DNA of 15,072 bases, from contig JAGDBE010000054.1 of the NCBI GenBank assembly GCA_017959195.1, positions 1 through 15,072 of the forward strand. The letters are read 5' to 3'. Source of the DNA: Clostridia bacterium. GTDB taxonomy: Bacteria; Bacillota; Clostridia; Oscillospirales; CAG-382. The notes beneath the pieces were generated by a model. It was not told the origin of the DNA, did not search any database, and was given only the letters and a program-made list of their open reading frames with translations. The first letter of the stretch is position 1, and each line of letters opens with the position of its first letter. This document shows, piece after piece, positions 7,039 to 13,183 of the stretch. The translations under genes were made by a program, and so were the position numbers.

Positions 7039-9570
7039 TTACAGGTTGGTCGGGTTTACGTCGGCGTAAACCGACACGTTTTTGCTTTTCGGGATATTCG
7101 TTTTTATGAGTTCCGACAGCATCTGCCGTATGCGTTTGCCGTTGCGGCACTTTATTATGTATCTCACGCGGTATTTGCCCGCAAGCTTATATATCTCGTT
7201 CTTAAAAGGTCCGAAAAGTATGAATTTCGCGTCTTTATATACGTTTTTTGCGGCCTCGTCAAGCATCATTCCGAAATTCCTTGCGGCGTTTATCACGTCG
7301 GTCTCGACACCCCCTGAAAATCCGACGGTTATTATATCGCAGAACGGCGGGAAAACCGACGATTTTCTGAAATTTATCTCGCTTTCGTAAAATTTATCAT
7401 AATCCTGCAAAGAAGCGTATCTGAACACCTCGTTATCGGGCGAATATGTCTGTATCACAGCCAAACCCGGAACGTCGGCGCGTCCGGCGCGCCCCAGCAC
7501 CTGCGTCAGCAGCGAAAACGTCTTTTCGTTTGCCTTGAAGTCGTTCACGAAAAGCGACGTGTCGGCGAGCGCCACTCCCACGAGCGACACCTTCGGGAAA
7601 TCGTGTCCCTTTGCCACCATCTGCGTGCCGACGAGAATATCCGCTTTTCCGTTTCTGAAAGACGAGAGTATCTTTTCGTGGGAATATTTCCCCGTCGTGG
7701 TATCTGCGTCCATTCGCAAGACCCTTGCGCCCTCAAACTGCTTTGACAGCGTTTCTTCGAGCAGCTGTGTGCCGCTTCCGACAAAGGAAATTCTGTCTTT
7801 GCCGCATTTTGCACACACTTCCGGCACATCGGAAGAATATCCGCAGTAATGGCAGACCATCCTGTTTTTGCCCTTTGCGTATTTATGGTATGTGAGCGAC
7901 ACCGAGCAGTTGGGGCAGGAAAACACCTCTCCGCAGTTTCTGCACATCGCAAAAGCGCGGTATCCGCGTCTGTTTATGAAGATTATCGCCTGCTCTTTTC
8001 TGTCGAGGCAGTGTGCTATTTCATCTTTGAGTTTTTCGCCTATCATGAGCGGAATTTCCGTCTCGGCGCGGTCTTTTTCCCCGGTTTTTTCCTCTTTTTC
8101 GTCGGAAAATCCGCGAAACGCGTCGTCGGGAGCCATAAAAAAGGGCTCGTTTTTCATATCGTAAAACTCGACTTTGGGAAGCTTTGCGCCCCCGTATCTG
8201 TTTTTGAGTTCTATAAGCTCGTATCTGCCGCTTTTTGCGTTATAAAAACTCTCAATGCTCGGCGTTGCCGAAGCCATGACGAAAAGCGCCTTATTGTAAA
8301 CGCATCTGTATTTTGCGACGTCCCTCGTATGGTATTTCGGGGACCTGTCGGACTTGAAAGACGCGTCCTGCTCCTCGTCCATGACTATAAGTCCCACGTT
8401 TTCAAGCGGCGCGAATATCGCGGACCTTGTGCCGATGACTATCTTTGCGTTTCCCGTCTCTATCTTCTTCCAGGCGTCGCTCTTTTCGCCCGAGGATAGT
8501 CCCGAATGAATGAGCGCGATACCGTAGTCTTTATATTTTGAAGCAAATCTGCCCACGGTCTGCGAGGTGAGCGCGATTTCGGGCACGAGGACTATAATGT
8601 TCTTGCCGTCGGAAAGCACTTTTTCCATGAGTTTCATTATGACGTTGGTCTTTCCGCTGCCGGTTATTCCGTAAAGCAGCGCCGCCTTCGCCTCCTCCGC
8701 CTCATACAGAGAGACGAGTTTGTCATAAGCCGTCTTTTGCTCGTCGGAAAGTTCAAAATCGCCGTTTTCGAGCTTCTGATAATTATCAAAGACGTCCTTT
8801 GCCCTGTCGCGTTTAATGGAATAAATCTCAACGAGTTTTTTCTTTGCGAGTTCCTTTATAACCGACGCAGATACGCCGCTTTCCGAAACAAGCTCGGAAA
8901 AAAGGCGGTCCTCGCCCGACAAAATCAGTGTTTCAAGCGCGTCGGACTGCTTTGGAGTGAGTTTAATTCCGTTTGTTTTTTCGCTTTCGGGCAGAATTCT
9001 TACGTATCTTTCGTTTTTTTCGTTGACGACGCACTCGTAGTCCGTTTCGGAAGTCAGAACTCCGAGTTTTTCAAGAGAAGCGGCGCACTGCAGCCCCTTT
9101 TCCCCGAACGCCTTTTTGAGTTCGACGGAGGAGCACTCCCCGTCCCTCTTTATGCGCTCGATGATATTTACGGCGGAGCCGTTCAATTCGTCGTCATTTA
9201 CTTCTTTTTTTTCGGAATATTTATAGATTTTGCTCTTTACAATACCGAATCCCGACGGAAGAATGCATTTCACCGCGTCGCCGAACGGGCAGAAAAAGTG
9301 CTCGCTTATAAATTCGCATAGTCCCAGCATTTCGCCGTTAAGCCCGCCGCTGTTTTTCGGCAGAGCGATAACCGGCTTTGTCTTATTATACTCAGACTCG
9401 TCTTTTATTTTCACGACTAATGCGTTTTTTGCGGTGTTTGCGCCTCCGAAAGGCACGACGGCAAATCCGCCTTCCTTTATCTTTCCATCCAGGTGCAGCG
9501 GAATATTATAGTCGTATTCTTTGTCTATGCCGTACGGCACACCAAGTAGCCTTACCGCTGCGTAGCGCAT
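7039..9570 (-). CDS. priA: primosomal replication-restart helicase PriA
   Basis: Superfamily 2 3'-5' DNA helicase that recognises stalled forks and reloads the replicative helicase. Its 843 residues are slightly longer than usual. An N-terminal 3'-DNA-binding domain (about 1-105) and winged-helix region precede the motor. Seen: Walker A GITGSGKT at 301-308, motif II DEEQ at 398-401 (commonly DEEH), SAT at 434-436, eight zinc-binding cysteines (C543, C546, C552, C555, C573, C576, C586, C589), GTQMVAKGHDFP at 648-659 and GRAGR at 693-697. A charged Glu/Lys-rich insert at about 473-505, before the zinc domain, explains part of the extra length. A strong GGAGG site lies 5 nt before the ATG. It is separated from rpoZ by the only roomy gap in the operon. 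Confidence 0.97.
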   Translation of the reverse strand: MRYAAVRLLGVPYGIDKEYDYNIPLHLDGKIKEGGFAVVPFGGANTAKNALVVKIKDESEYNKTKPVIALPKNSGGLNGEMLGLCEFISEHFFCPFGDAVKCILPSGFGIVKSKIYKYSEKKEVNDDELNGSAVNIIERIKRDGECSSVELKKAFGEKGLQCAASLEKLGVLTSETDYECVVNEKNERYVRILPESEKTNGIKLTPKQSDALETLILSGEDRLFSELVSESGVSASVIKELAKKKLVEIYSIKRDRAKDVFDNYQKLENGDFELSDEQKTAYDKLVSLYEAEEAKAALLYGITGSGKTNVIMKLMEKVLSDGKNIIVLVPEIALTSQTVGRFASKYKDYGIALIHSGLSSGEKSDAWKKIETGNAKIVIGTRSAIFAPLENVGLIVMDEEQDASFKSDRSPKYHTRDVAKYRCVYNKALFVMASATPSIESFYNAKSGRYELIELKNRYGGAKLPKVEFYDMKNEPFFMAPDDAFRGFSDEKEEKTGEKDRAETEIPLMIGEKLKDEIAHCLDRKEQAIIFINRRGYRAFAMCRNCGEVFSCPNCSVSLTYHKYAKGKNRMVCHYCGYSSDVPEVCAKCGKDRISFVGSGTQLLEETLSKQFEGARVLRMDADTTTGKYSHEKILSSFRNGKADILVGTQMVAKGHDFPKVSLVGVALADTSLFVNDFKANEKTFSLLTQVLGRAGRADVPGLAVIQTYSPDNEVFRYASLQDYDKFYESEINFRKSSVFPPFCDIITVGFSGGVETDVINAARNFGMMLDEAAKNVYKDAKFILFGPFKNEIYKLAGKYRVRYIIKCRNGKRIRQMLSELIKTNIPKSKNVSVYADVNPTNL

Positions 9571-9596
9571 TTGTTCCTCCGTTTTGCAATATCTTT

Positions 9597-9625
9597 ACGG
9601 CACACATCAAAAACATGTGTGCCGT
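9597..9625 (-). repeat. perfect 11-bp hairpin between rpoZ and priA
   Basis: ACGGCACACAT (9597-9607) and ATGTGTGCCGT (9615-9625) are perfect inverted arms around a 7-nt loop. The hairpin starts 14 nt after the rpoZ stop and ends 26 nt before the priA ATG. Neither strand has a T-run after the stem, so it is not a standard intrinsic terminator. An mRNA-stability or processing element, or a protein-binding palindrome, is possible. Confidence 0.8.
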
Positions 9626-9639
9626 CAGAAAAATCGGTA

Positions 9640-9921
9640 TTATTTGTCTTCGCTGTCGTTTTCTTGTTCTTTTTTGTCTTCGTCGGGGAATTTGATGAAC
9701 ATCTCGCCGTTATAGAGCATGTCTATCGCTTCCTTTACCGGCTTGTCGTCGGATTTCTCCTCTTTCGAGCCGAGCGTATGCATCTGTTCTATCTGCGGGT
9801 GCTCCTTTTCGTAGTTCTCCTTGTCGATGATATATCTTGCGCCCTTCGCGGTCGCCATAACGAGCGTGTATCTGTTATATTTGTTGTTCTGCGAAAGTTC
9901 AGCCAAAGATGGTTTGATCAT
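9640..9921 (-). CDS. rpoZ: RNA polymerase omega subunit
   Basis: Omega chaperones the beta-prime subunit during RNA polymerase assembly. Of 93 residues, the N-terminal part is diagnostic: IKPSLAEL at 2-9, then RYTLVMATAKGARYI at about 17-31, matching the family core PS..EL...RY.LV...AKRAR (here Gly replaces the second basic residue). The second helix region (KPVKEAIDMLYNGEM) is also typical, and an acidic Glu/Asp/Lys-rich tail follows. The start is ATG with GGAG 10 nt upstream. It lies 18 nt after gmk, the conserved gmk-rpoZ pairing. In B. subtilis coaBC follows; here a hairpin and then priA follow. Confidence 0.94.
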   Translation of the reverse strand: MIKPSLAELSQNNKYNRYTLVMATAKGARYIIDKENYEKEHPQIEQMHTLGSKEEKSDDKPVKEAIDMLYNGEMFIKFPDEDKKEQENDSEDK

Positions 9922-9939
9922 TTTGCAATATCTCCTTTT

Positions 9940-10560
9940 TTATATAAATTCACTTATAAGTCCGAACATTTTTTCAGGTTTGAGCTTTTCCGCCCTCACC
10001 GCCGCCATAATATCCTCGGCGCATTTATCCGCTTTGCCGTCGGCGTTTACCGTTACGTAGTCGTAAAACGGGCAGGCGCGAAGTTCCCTTTCGGCAATTT
10101 CGATGCGGTTTATGATTACGTCTTTCGGCTCGGTTGCGCGCACCGAAAGTCTTTCGTACAAAACGTCCTTGCTCTCGGGTGCGATAAACACCATGACCGC
10201 GTCGGGACGAAGTTTTTTAACCTTCATGGCGCCCTGCACTTCGATTTCCAGAATTACGTTCTTGCCCGAAGCAAGCATTTTATCGACGTATTTTTTCGGC
10301 GTGCCGTAGTAGTTGCCGTTATATGAGGCGTATTCCAGCAGCTCGCCGTTTTCTATCATCTGCTCGAATTCTTCCTTGGTCTTAAAGAAGTAGTTCTTGC
10401 CCTCTTGTTCTCCCTCTCTCGGAGCTCTCGTCGTTGCCGACACCGAATAGGCGTAGTCCTCGCTCTTTTTCATAAGCTCGGCGAGAACCGTTCCCTTTCC
10501 GACACCCGAAGGGCCCGATATGACAAGGAGGGTTCCTTTTTCGCATTTTTTGTTACTCAT
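9940..10560 (-). CDS. gmk: guanylate kinase
   Basis: Phosphorylates GMP (and dGMP) to GDP with ATP, an essential step in guanine nucleotide supply and (p)ppGpp homeostasis. At 206 residues it has standard length. The P-loop GPSGVGKG is at 16-23. The GMP-binding region follows with SATTRAPREGE (about 41-51) and the YGTPK segment near 85-89. The lid and adenine-binding Arg region (RLSVRATE) lies near 133-140. The ATG overlaps the remA stop by 8 nt (ATGAGTAA), so the two are probably translationally coupled. rpoZ follows after 18 nt. The remA-gmk-rpoZ order is conserved across Bacillota. Confidence 0.97.
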   Translation of the reverse strand: MSNKKCEKGTLLVISGPSGVGKGTVLAELMKKSEDYAYSVSATTRAPREGEQEGKNYFFKTKEEFEQMIENGELLEYASYNGNYYGTPKKYVDKMLASGKNVILEIEVQGAMKVKKLRPDAVMVFIAPESKDVLYERLSVRATEPKDVIINRIEIAERELRACPFYDYVTVNADGKADKCAEDIMAAVRAEKLKPEKMFGLISEFI

Positions 10561-10828
10561 TATCGCCGCCCTCTTCCTCTCTGTCGTTTTCCGCTTCCTC
10601 GTTAAGCCGCGACTGTATCGTTTCGGGCATGAGCGCGGAGAGAATTATGTGTCCGCTTTCGGCGATGATGACCGAGCGCGTTTTCTTTCCGCAGGAAGCG
10701 TCAATCAGTTTTCCCAAGTCCCTCGTGTCCTGAATGAGCCGCTTTACCGGCGCCGCGTCGGGACTTACCACAGAAACGACTTTCTGGGAATTAACCATGT
10801 TTCCGTATCCGATATTTACAAGTTTCAT
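10553..10828 (-). CDS. remA: RemA/YlzA (DUF370) family regulator
   Basis: Small protein of the RemA family. In B. subtilis RemA is a DNA-binding activator of matrix and osmoprotection genes that forms ring-like oligomers; whether it does so here is unknown. Of 91 residues, about 1-75 match the family closely: NIGYGN at 5-10, VSPDAAPVKRLIQDTRD at about 21-37, then GKLIDASCGKKTRSVII and ILSALMPET. The last 16 residues (about 76-91) form an acidic tail not needed for the family match. The start is ATG with GGGAG 7 nt upstream. It overlaps gmk by 8 nt and follows yicC by 27 nt, a gap filled by an inverted repeat. Confidence 0.94.
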   Translation of the reverse strand: MKLVNIGYGNMVNSQKVVSVVSPDAAPVKRLIQDTRDLGKLIDASCGKKTRSVIIAESGHIILSALMPETIQSRLNEEAENDREEEGGDNE

Positions 10829-10842
10829 TTCTTTTCTCCCGT

Positions 10843-10860
10843 AATAAGCGTGCGCTTATT
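10843..10860 (-). repeat. 8-bp inverted repeat across the yicC stop, ahead of remA
   Basis: AATAAGCG (10843-10850) and CGCTTATT (10853-10860) are perfect inverted arms with a 2-nt centre. As RNA this gives a 7-bp stem with a 4-nt loop. It includes the yicC stop codon (10858-10856) and ends 3 nt before the remA Shine-Dalgarno site. It could affect remA translation or may be chance. Confidence 0.55.
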
Positions 10861-11749
10861 CTATGTTCTGCACCTGTTCGCGTATTTTTTCGGCCTCGCT
10901 CTTTGCGTCAACCACTATTTTCGCAATTTCGGCGCTGTTGCATTTCGAACCCGTCGTGTTTATCTCTCTGTTTATTTCCTGGAGCAGAAAATCGAGCTTT
11001 CTGCCGCACGGCGCGTCTCCGTTTTCCTTTATCATGTCCTTGAACTGCTTTATATGGCTTTTGAGTCTGACGAGCTCCTCGTCTATCGCCACTCTGTCCG
11101 CGAAAATCGCGACTTCCTCGATTATCCTCGATTTGTCCGCTTCCGCGCCGTTCAGCAGCTCCTCTATCCTTGCCGTCAGTTTTTCCTCATAATCCTTTAC
11201 GACCTGAGGCGCAAGTTTTTCAATCTGATTTACGTATTCTTCTATCGTTTCGGTCTTTGAGAGGATGTCCTTTGCGAGCCTGTCGCCCTCGGTCTTTTTC
11301 ATTGTAAGAAAATCCCCGAACGCCGCTTTAAGCGACGGCTCTATTCTGTCCCAGAGCTCGTCTGCGGTGTCGTCCGCCTTTGCGGAGGTGAATACGTCCC
11401 TGTTCTGAGCGACGGTCATTACCGAAATATCGTCTTTCAGTCCGTATTTTTCCTTTAATTCGCCAAGGCATGCAAGATAGTTCAGAAGATACGCCTCGTC
11501 TATCGAAATAAAGGCGTCTTCCGCGCCCGGGACCGCTTCGACGGTGAGATACACGTCGATTTTTCCGCGTGTTGTGTATTTACCCGTAAATTCCTTTATT
11601 TTTTCCTCGATTCTGCTGTACGCCCTCGGCATTTTGCAGGAAAAATCGAGGTATCTTGAATTGACCGACTTGATTTCAGCCGTAACGATATGTTTTTCTC
11701 CGCGGATACGCGCATATCCGCAACCTGTCATACTAAGTATTTTTATCAT
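10856..11749 (-). CDS. yicC: YicC/YloC family endoribonuclease
   Basis: Member of the YicC/YloC family, whose E. coli and B. subtilis members have reported endoribonuclease activity. First gene of the operon. The N-terminus ILSMTGCGYA matches the family start (M-x-x-SMTGFG), VNSRYLDFSCKMP follows, and the C-terminus ends EKIREQVQNIE, the family signature. From the ATG at 11749 it has 297 residues, the usual length. The frame stays open upstream to an ATG at 11800, but that 17-residue extension is promoter and leader sequence without family resemblance. The start is not settled: GGAG directly abuts the 11749 ATG with no spacer, and the next in-frame ATG, at 11731, lies 18 nt after it. Confidence 0.93.
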   Translation of the reverse strand: MIKILSMTGCGYARIRGEKHIVTAEIKSVNSRYLDFSCKMPRAYSRIEEKIKEFTGKYTTRGKIDVYLTVEAVPGAEDAFISIDEAYLLNYLACLGELKEKYGLKDDISVMTVAQNRDVFTSAKADDTADELWDRIEPSLKAAFGDFLTMKKTEGDRLAKDILSKTETIEEYVNQIEKLAPQVVKDYEEKLTARIEELLNGAEADKSRIIEEVAIFADRVAIDEELVRLKSHIKQFKDMIKENGDAPCGRKLDFLLQEINREINTTGSKCNSAEIAKIVVDAKSEAEKIREQVQNIE

Positions 11750-11753
11750 CTCC
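11750..11753 (-). promoter_or_regulatory. abnormally placed yicC ribosome-binding site
   Basis: GGAG directly abuts the ATG at 11749 and lies 18 nt before the in-frame ATG at 11731. The codon at ordinary spacing (9 nt) is ATA at 11740. It is the only Shine-Dalgarno-like sequence near the family-consistent start, so yicC initiation is unclear. Confidence 0.5.
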
Positions 11754-11766
11754 GATTTAAAGTATA

Positions 11767-11785
11767 TTACGGCTTTTACCGTAAA
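11767..11785 (-). promoter_or_regulatory. small inverted repeat in the yicC leader
   Basis: TTACGG (11767-11772) and CCGTAA (11779-11784) form a 6-bp stem with a 6-nt loop in the predicted 5' leader, about 20 nt ahead of the yicC start. It could be a leader hairpin or an operator. The same heptamer family recurs upstream of the promoter. No function is shown. Confidence 0.45.
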
Positions 11786-11814
11786 TATATCTATATACAT
11801 AATTATCTATAATA

Positions 11815-11843
11815 ATTATAAAACCATTATTATTATTTGTCAA
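11815..11843 (-). promoter_or_regulatory. consensus sigma-A promoter of the yicC-prkC operon
   Basis: On the minus strand TTGACA (11843-11838), a 17-nt spacer and TATAAT (11820-11815) form an exact match to the vegetative sigma-70/sigma-A consensus. Transcription would begin near 11808, giving a leader of about 60 nt before yicC. No comparable promoter was noticed between the downstream genes, so this is probably the main promoter of the 13-gene operon. Confidence 0.92.
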
Positions 11844-11887
11844 GATTTACGGCGCAATTCCTGCCCCGTCAAAGTCCGTAAAGGCGC

Positions 11888-11914
11888 AAAAAATCCCGCA
11901 CTTCCGTGCGGGAT
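11888..11914 (-). terminator. intrinsic terminator of asnA
   Basis: Read on the minus strand, the 9-bp GC-rich stem ATCCCGCAC / GTGCGGGAT (arms 11906-11914 and 11893-11901) has a 4-nt GGAA loop and runs into TTTTTT (11893-11888). It begins 11 nt after the asnA stop codon and separates asnA from the yicC operon promoter 45 nt further on. Confidence 0.95.
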
Positions 11915-11925
11915 AATTCTTTTTA

Positions 11926-12933
11926 TCAAAGAAGCCGTATTCCGTGTTTTTCGCATTCCTTAACGGTATTTTCGTCCCAGAGGCTCGACTGCACTTCTCC
12001 TATGTGCGCGCAGCCCATCATGAGCATGCATATTCTCGACTGGCCGATGCCTCCGCCTATCGTCAGCGGAAGTTCTCCTGCGAGCAGCATTTTATGGAAC
12101 GGCAGTTCCTTTCTGTACTCGCAGCCGGAGATTTCGAGCTGTTTTGCAAGCGATTTTTCATCGACTCTTATGCCCATCGAGGACACCTCGAACGCCATTT
12201 TAAGCACGTCGTTCCAGAAAAGGATGTCGCAGTTGAGATCCCAGTCGTCGTAGTCGGGCGCGCGCGAAGCGTGCGGTTTTCCCGATTTGAGCGCGCCGCC
12301 TATCTGCATTATGCAGGCGGTTTTGTGTATTTTCAGGTACTCGTATTCGCGCTCCTCCGGCGCAAGACCGGGGTACATGTCTTCAAGCTCCTGGGAAGTT
12401 ACGAATGACACTTCCCTTTCGAGTTTGACGTTTAACTGAGGGAAATGAACGTAAAGTCTGTCCTTTACGCTGCAAATCGAGTCAACTATTTCCTTTACCA
12501 CGAGCTTCAAGTAGTCGAGATTTCTGTTTTCCCTCGTTATGATTTTCTCCCAGTCCCACTGGTCGACGTATATCGAATGAATGTTGTCGAGTTCTTCGTC
12601 GCGGCGTATCGCGTTCATGTCGGTATAAAGGCCCTTGCCTACGACAAAATCGTATTTTTTAAGTGCTAAGCGCTTCCATTTCGCGAGCGAATGAACGACC
12701 TGTGCTTCGGCGTTTATCGCGGGCACGTCAAACGATACCGGGCGCTCGTAGCCGTTTAAGTTATCGTTAAGTCCCGATGATTCCGTTACGAAAAGCGGAG
12801 CGGATACGCGTTTGAGATTGAGAGCCGACGCAAATTCCGTCTGGAAATTCTTTTTTATATATTCGATTGCTCTTTGTGTGTCGTATTCGTCAAGCACGGG
12901 CGAATATCCGTCCGGGATGATGATTTTGTTCAT
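11926..12933 (-). CDS. asnA: aspartate--ammonia ligase (asparagine synthetase A)
   Basis: Makes asparagine from aspartate, ammonia and ATP (via aspartyl-AMP); structurally related to class II aminoacyl-tRNA synthetases. The 335 residues match AsnA (about 330-340). Seen: SAPLFVTESSGLNDNLNG at 44-61, substrate-binding region VGKGLYTDMNAIRRDE at 98-113, HSIYVDQWDWEK at 119-130, SRAPDYDDW at 223-231, and the class II motif-3-like GGGIGQSR at 293-300 with its ATP-binding arginine. The start is ATG with GGGAG 7 nt upstream. It stands alone between its own promoter and an intrinsic terminator. The leader is only about 55 nt and has no T-box. Confidence 0.97.
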   Translation of the reverse strand: MNKIIIPDGYSPVLDEYDTQRAIEYIKKNFQTEFASALNLKRVSAPLFVTESSGLNDNLNGYERPVSFDVPAINAEAQVVHSLAKWKRLALKKYDFVVGKGLYTDMNAIRRDEELDNIHSIYVDQWDWEKIITRENRNLDYLKLVVKEIVDSICSVKDRLYVHFPQLNVKLEREVSFVTSQELEDMYPGLAPEEREYEYLKIHKTACIMQIGGALKSGKPHASRAPDYDDWDLNCDILFWNDVLKMAFEVSSMGIRVDEKSLAKQLEISGCEYRKELPFHKMLLAGELPLTIGGGIGQSRICMLMMGCAHIGEVQSSLWDENTVKECEKHGIRLL

Positions 12934-12967
12934 TTTCGCGCTCCCTTTCTTACGCGGTCGATATTCC

Positions 12968-12991
12968 GCATAATTATATAAAAAATTATGC
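12968..12991. promoter_or_regulatory. 8-bp inverted repeat at the asnA transcription start
   Basis: GCATAATT (12968-12975) and AATTATGC (12984-12991) are perfect inverted arms separated by 8 nt. The repeat begins 4 nt downstream of the -10 box and covers the predicted start site. That position is classic for a repressor operator; an RNA hairpin at the 5' end is the alternative. Confidence 0.6.
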
Positions 12992-12994
12992 TAT

Positions 12995-13023
12995 ATAATA
13001 ACATTGTTTTTATCTTTTGTCAA
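12995..13023 (-). promoter_or_regulatory. asnA promoter
   Basis: On the minus strand TTGACA (13023-13018), a 17-nt spacer and TATTAT (13000-12995) match the sigma-A consensus with one mismatch in the -10 box. The predicted start is near 12988, giving a leader of about 55 nt before the asnA ATG. Confidence 0.88.
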
Positions 13024-13095
13024 CCGTTTTTTGCGTAAAAAACCTTATTTATGTAAAAAATATATTAAAATCGGCATTAAAAATCAAAAAAACAA

Positions 13096-13124
13096 TTGAC
13101 AATCCGTTACAAATATTATATATT
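13096..13124 (+). promoter_or_regulatory. pgk-tpiA promoter
   Basis: TTGACA (13096-13101), a 17-nt spacer and TATATT (13119-13124) give a near-consensus sigma-A promoter, with a start near 13131 and a leader of about 53 nt. A perfect TATAAT at 13126-13131 lies 24 nt from the -35 box, too far to pair with it, so which -10 is used is open. Divergent from the asnA promoter. Confidence 0.75.
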
Positions 13125-13183
13125 ATATAATGACGCTTTAAAAAAGAATGTTAAAATTTCACTTTTTTGAAAGGAAAAAAATC

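Larger units (their letters stand above)
12934..13183. other. AT-rich divergent intergenic region between asnA and pgk
   Basis: These 250 nt hold the back-to-back asnA and pgk promoters, whose -35 boxes are 72 nt apart, plus the asnA inverted repeat. The middle (13024-13095) is A/T-rich with runs of A and T and no ORF, tRNA, riboswitch or terminator that I can recognise. It is markedly more AT-rich than the flanking coding sequence. Confidence 0.8.

Noticed and set aside
7849..8499. 216-codon plus-strand open frame
   Set aside because: Antisense to the helicase core and zinc domain of priA; no domain or conserved motif in the translation.
9597..9625. rpoZ-priA hairpin as an intrinsic terminator
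   Set aside because: No T-run follows the stem on either strand, and terminating here would cut off nine essential or conserved downstream genes.
9571..10326. 251-codon plus-strand open frame, and a similar one at 10520-11260
   Set aside because: Antisense to rpoZ, gmk, remA and yicC; aromatic-rich, compositionally odd translations without a family match.
10829..10858. Programmed read-through fusing yicC and remA
   Set aside because: The stop is in frame with remA with no stop between, but a one-in-three chance frame match and a good remA ribosome-binding site make ordinary separate translation far likelier.
11750..11800. 17-residue N-terminal extension of yicC from ATG 11800
   Set aside because: The extension is the AT-rich leader just after the -10 box and does not resemble the family; ATG 11800 would sit only about 8 nt from the transcription start.
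12934..12990. Asparagine T-box riboswitch ahead of asnA
   Set aside because: The leader is about 55 nt, with no T-box sequence, specifier stem or terminator/antiterminator.
13126..13131. TATAAT as the -10 box paired with TTGACA at 13096
   Set aside because: The spacer would be 24 nt; TATATT at 13119-13124 gives the normal 17 nt. It might still act as an extended or secondary -10.
13148..13183. 12-residue N-terminal extension of pgk from ATG 13148
   Set aside because: No Shine-Dalgarno site, not conserved in PGK, and it reads through the real ribosome-binding site at 13170-13175.
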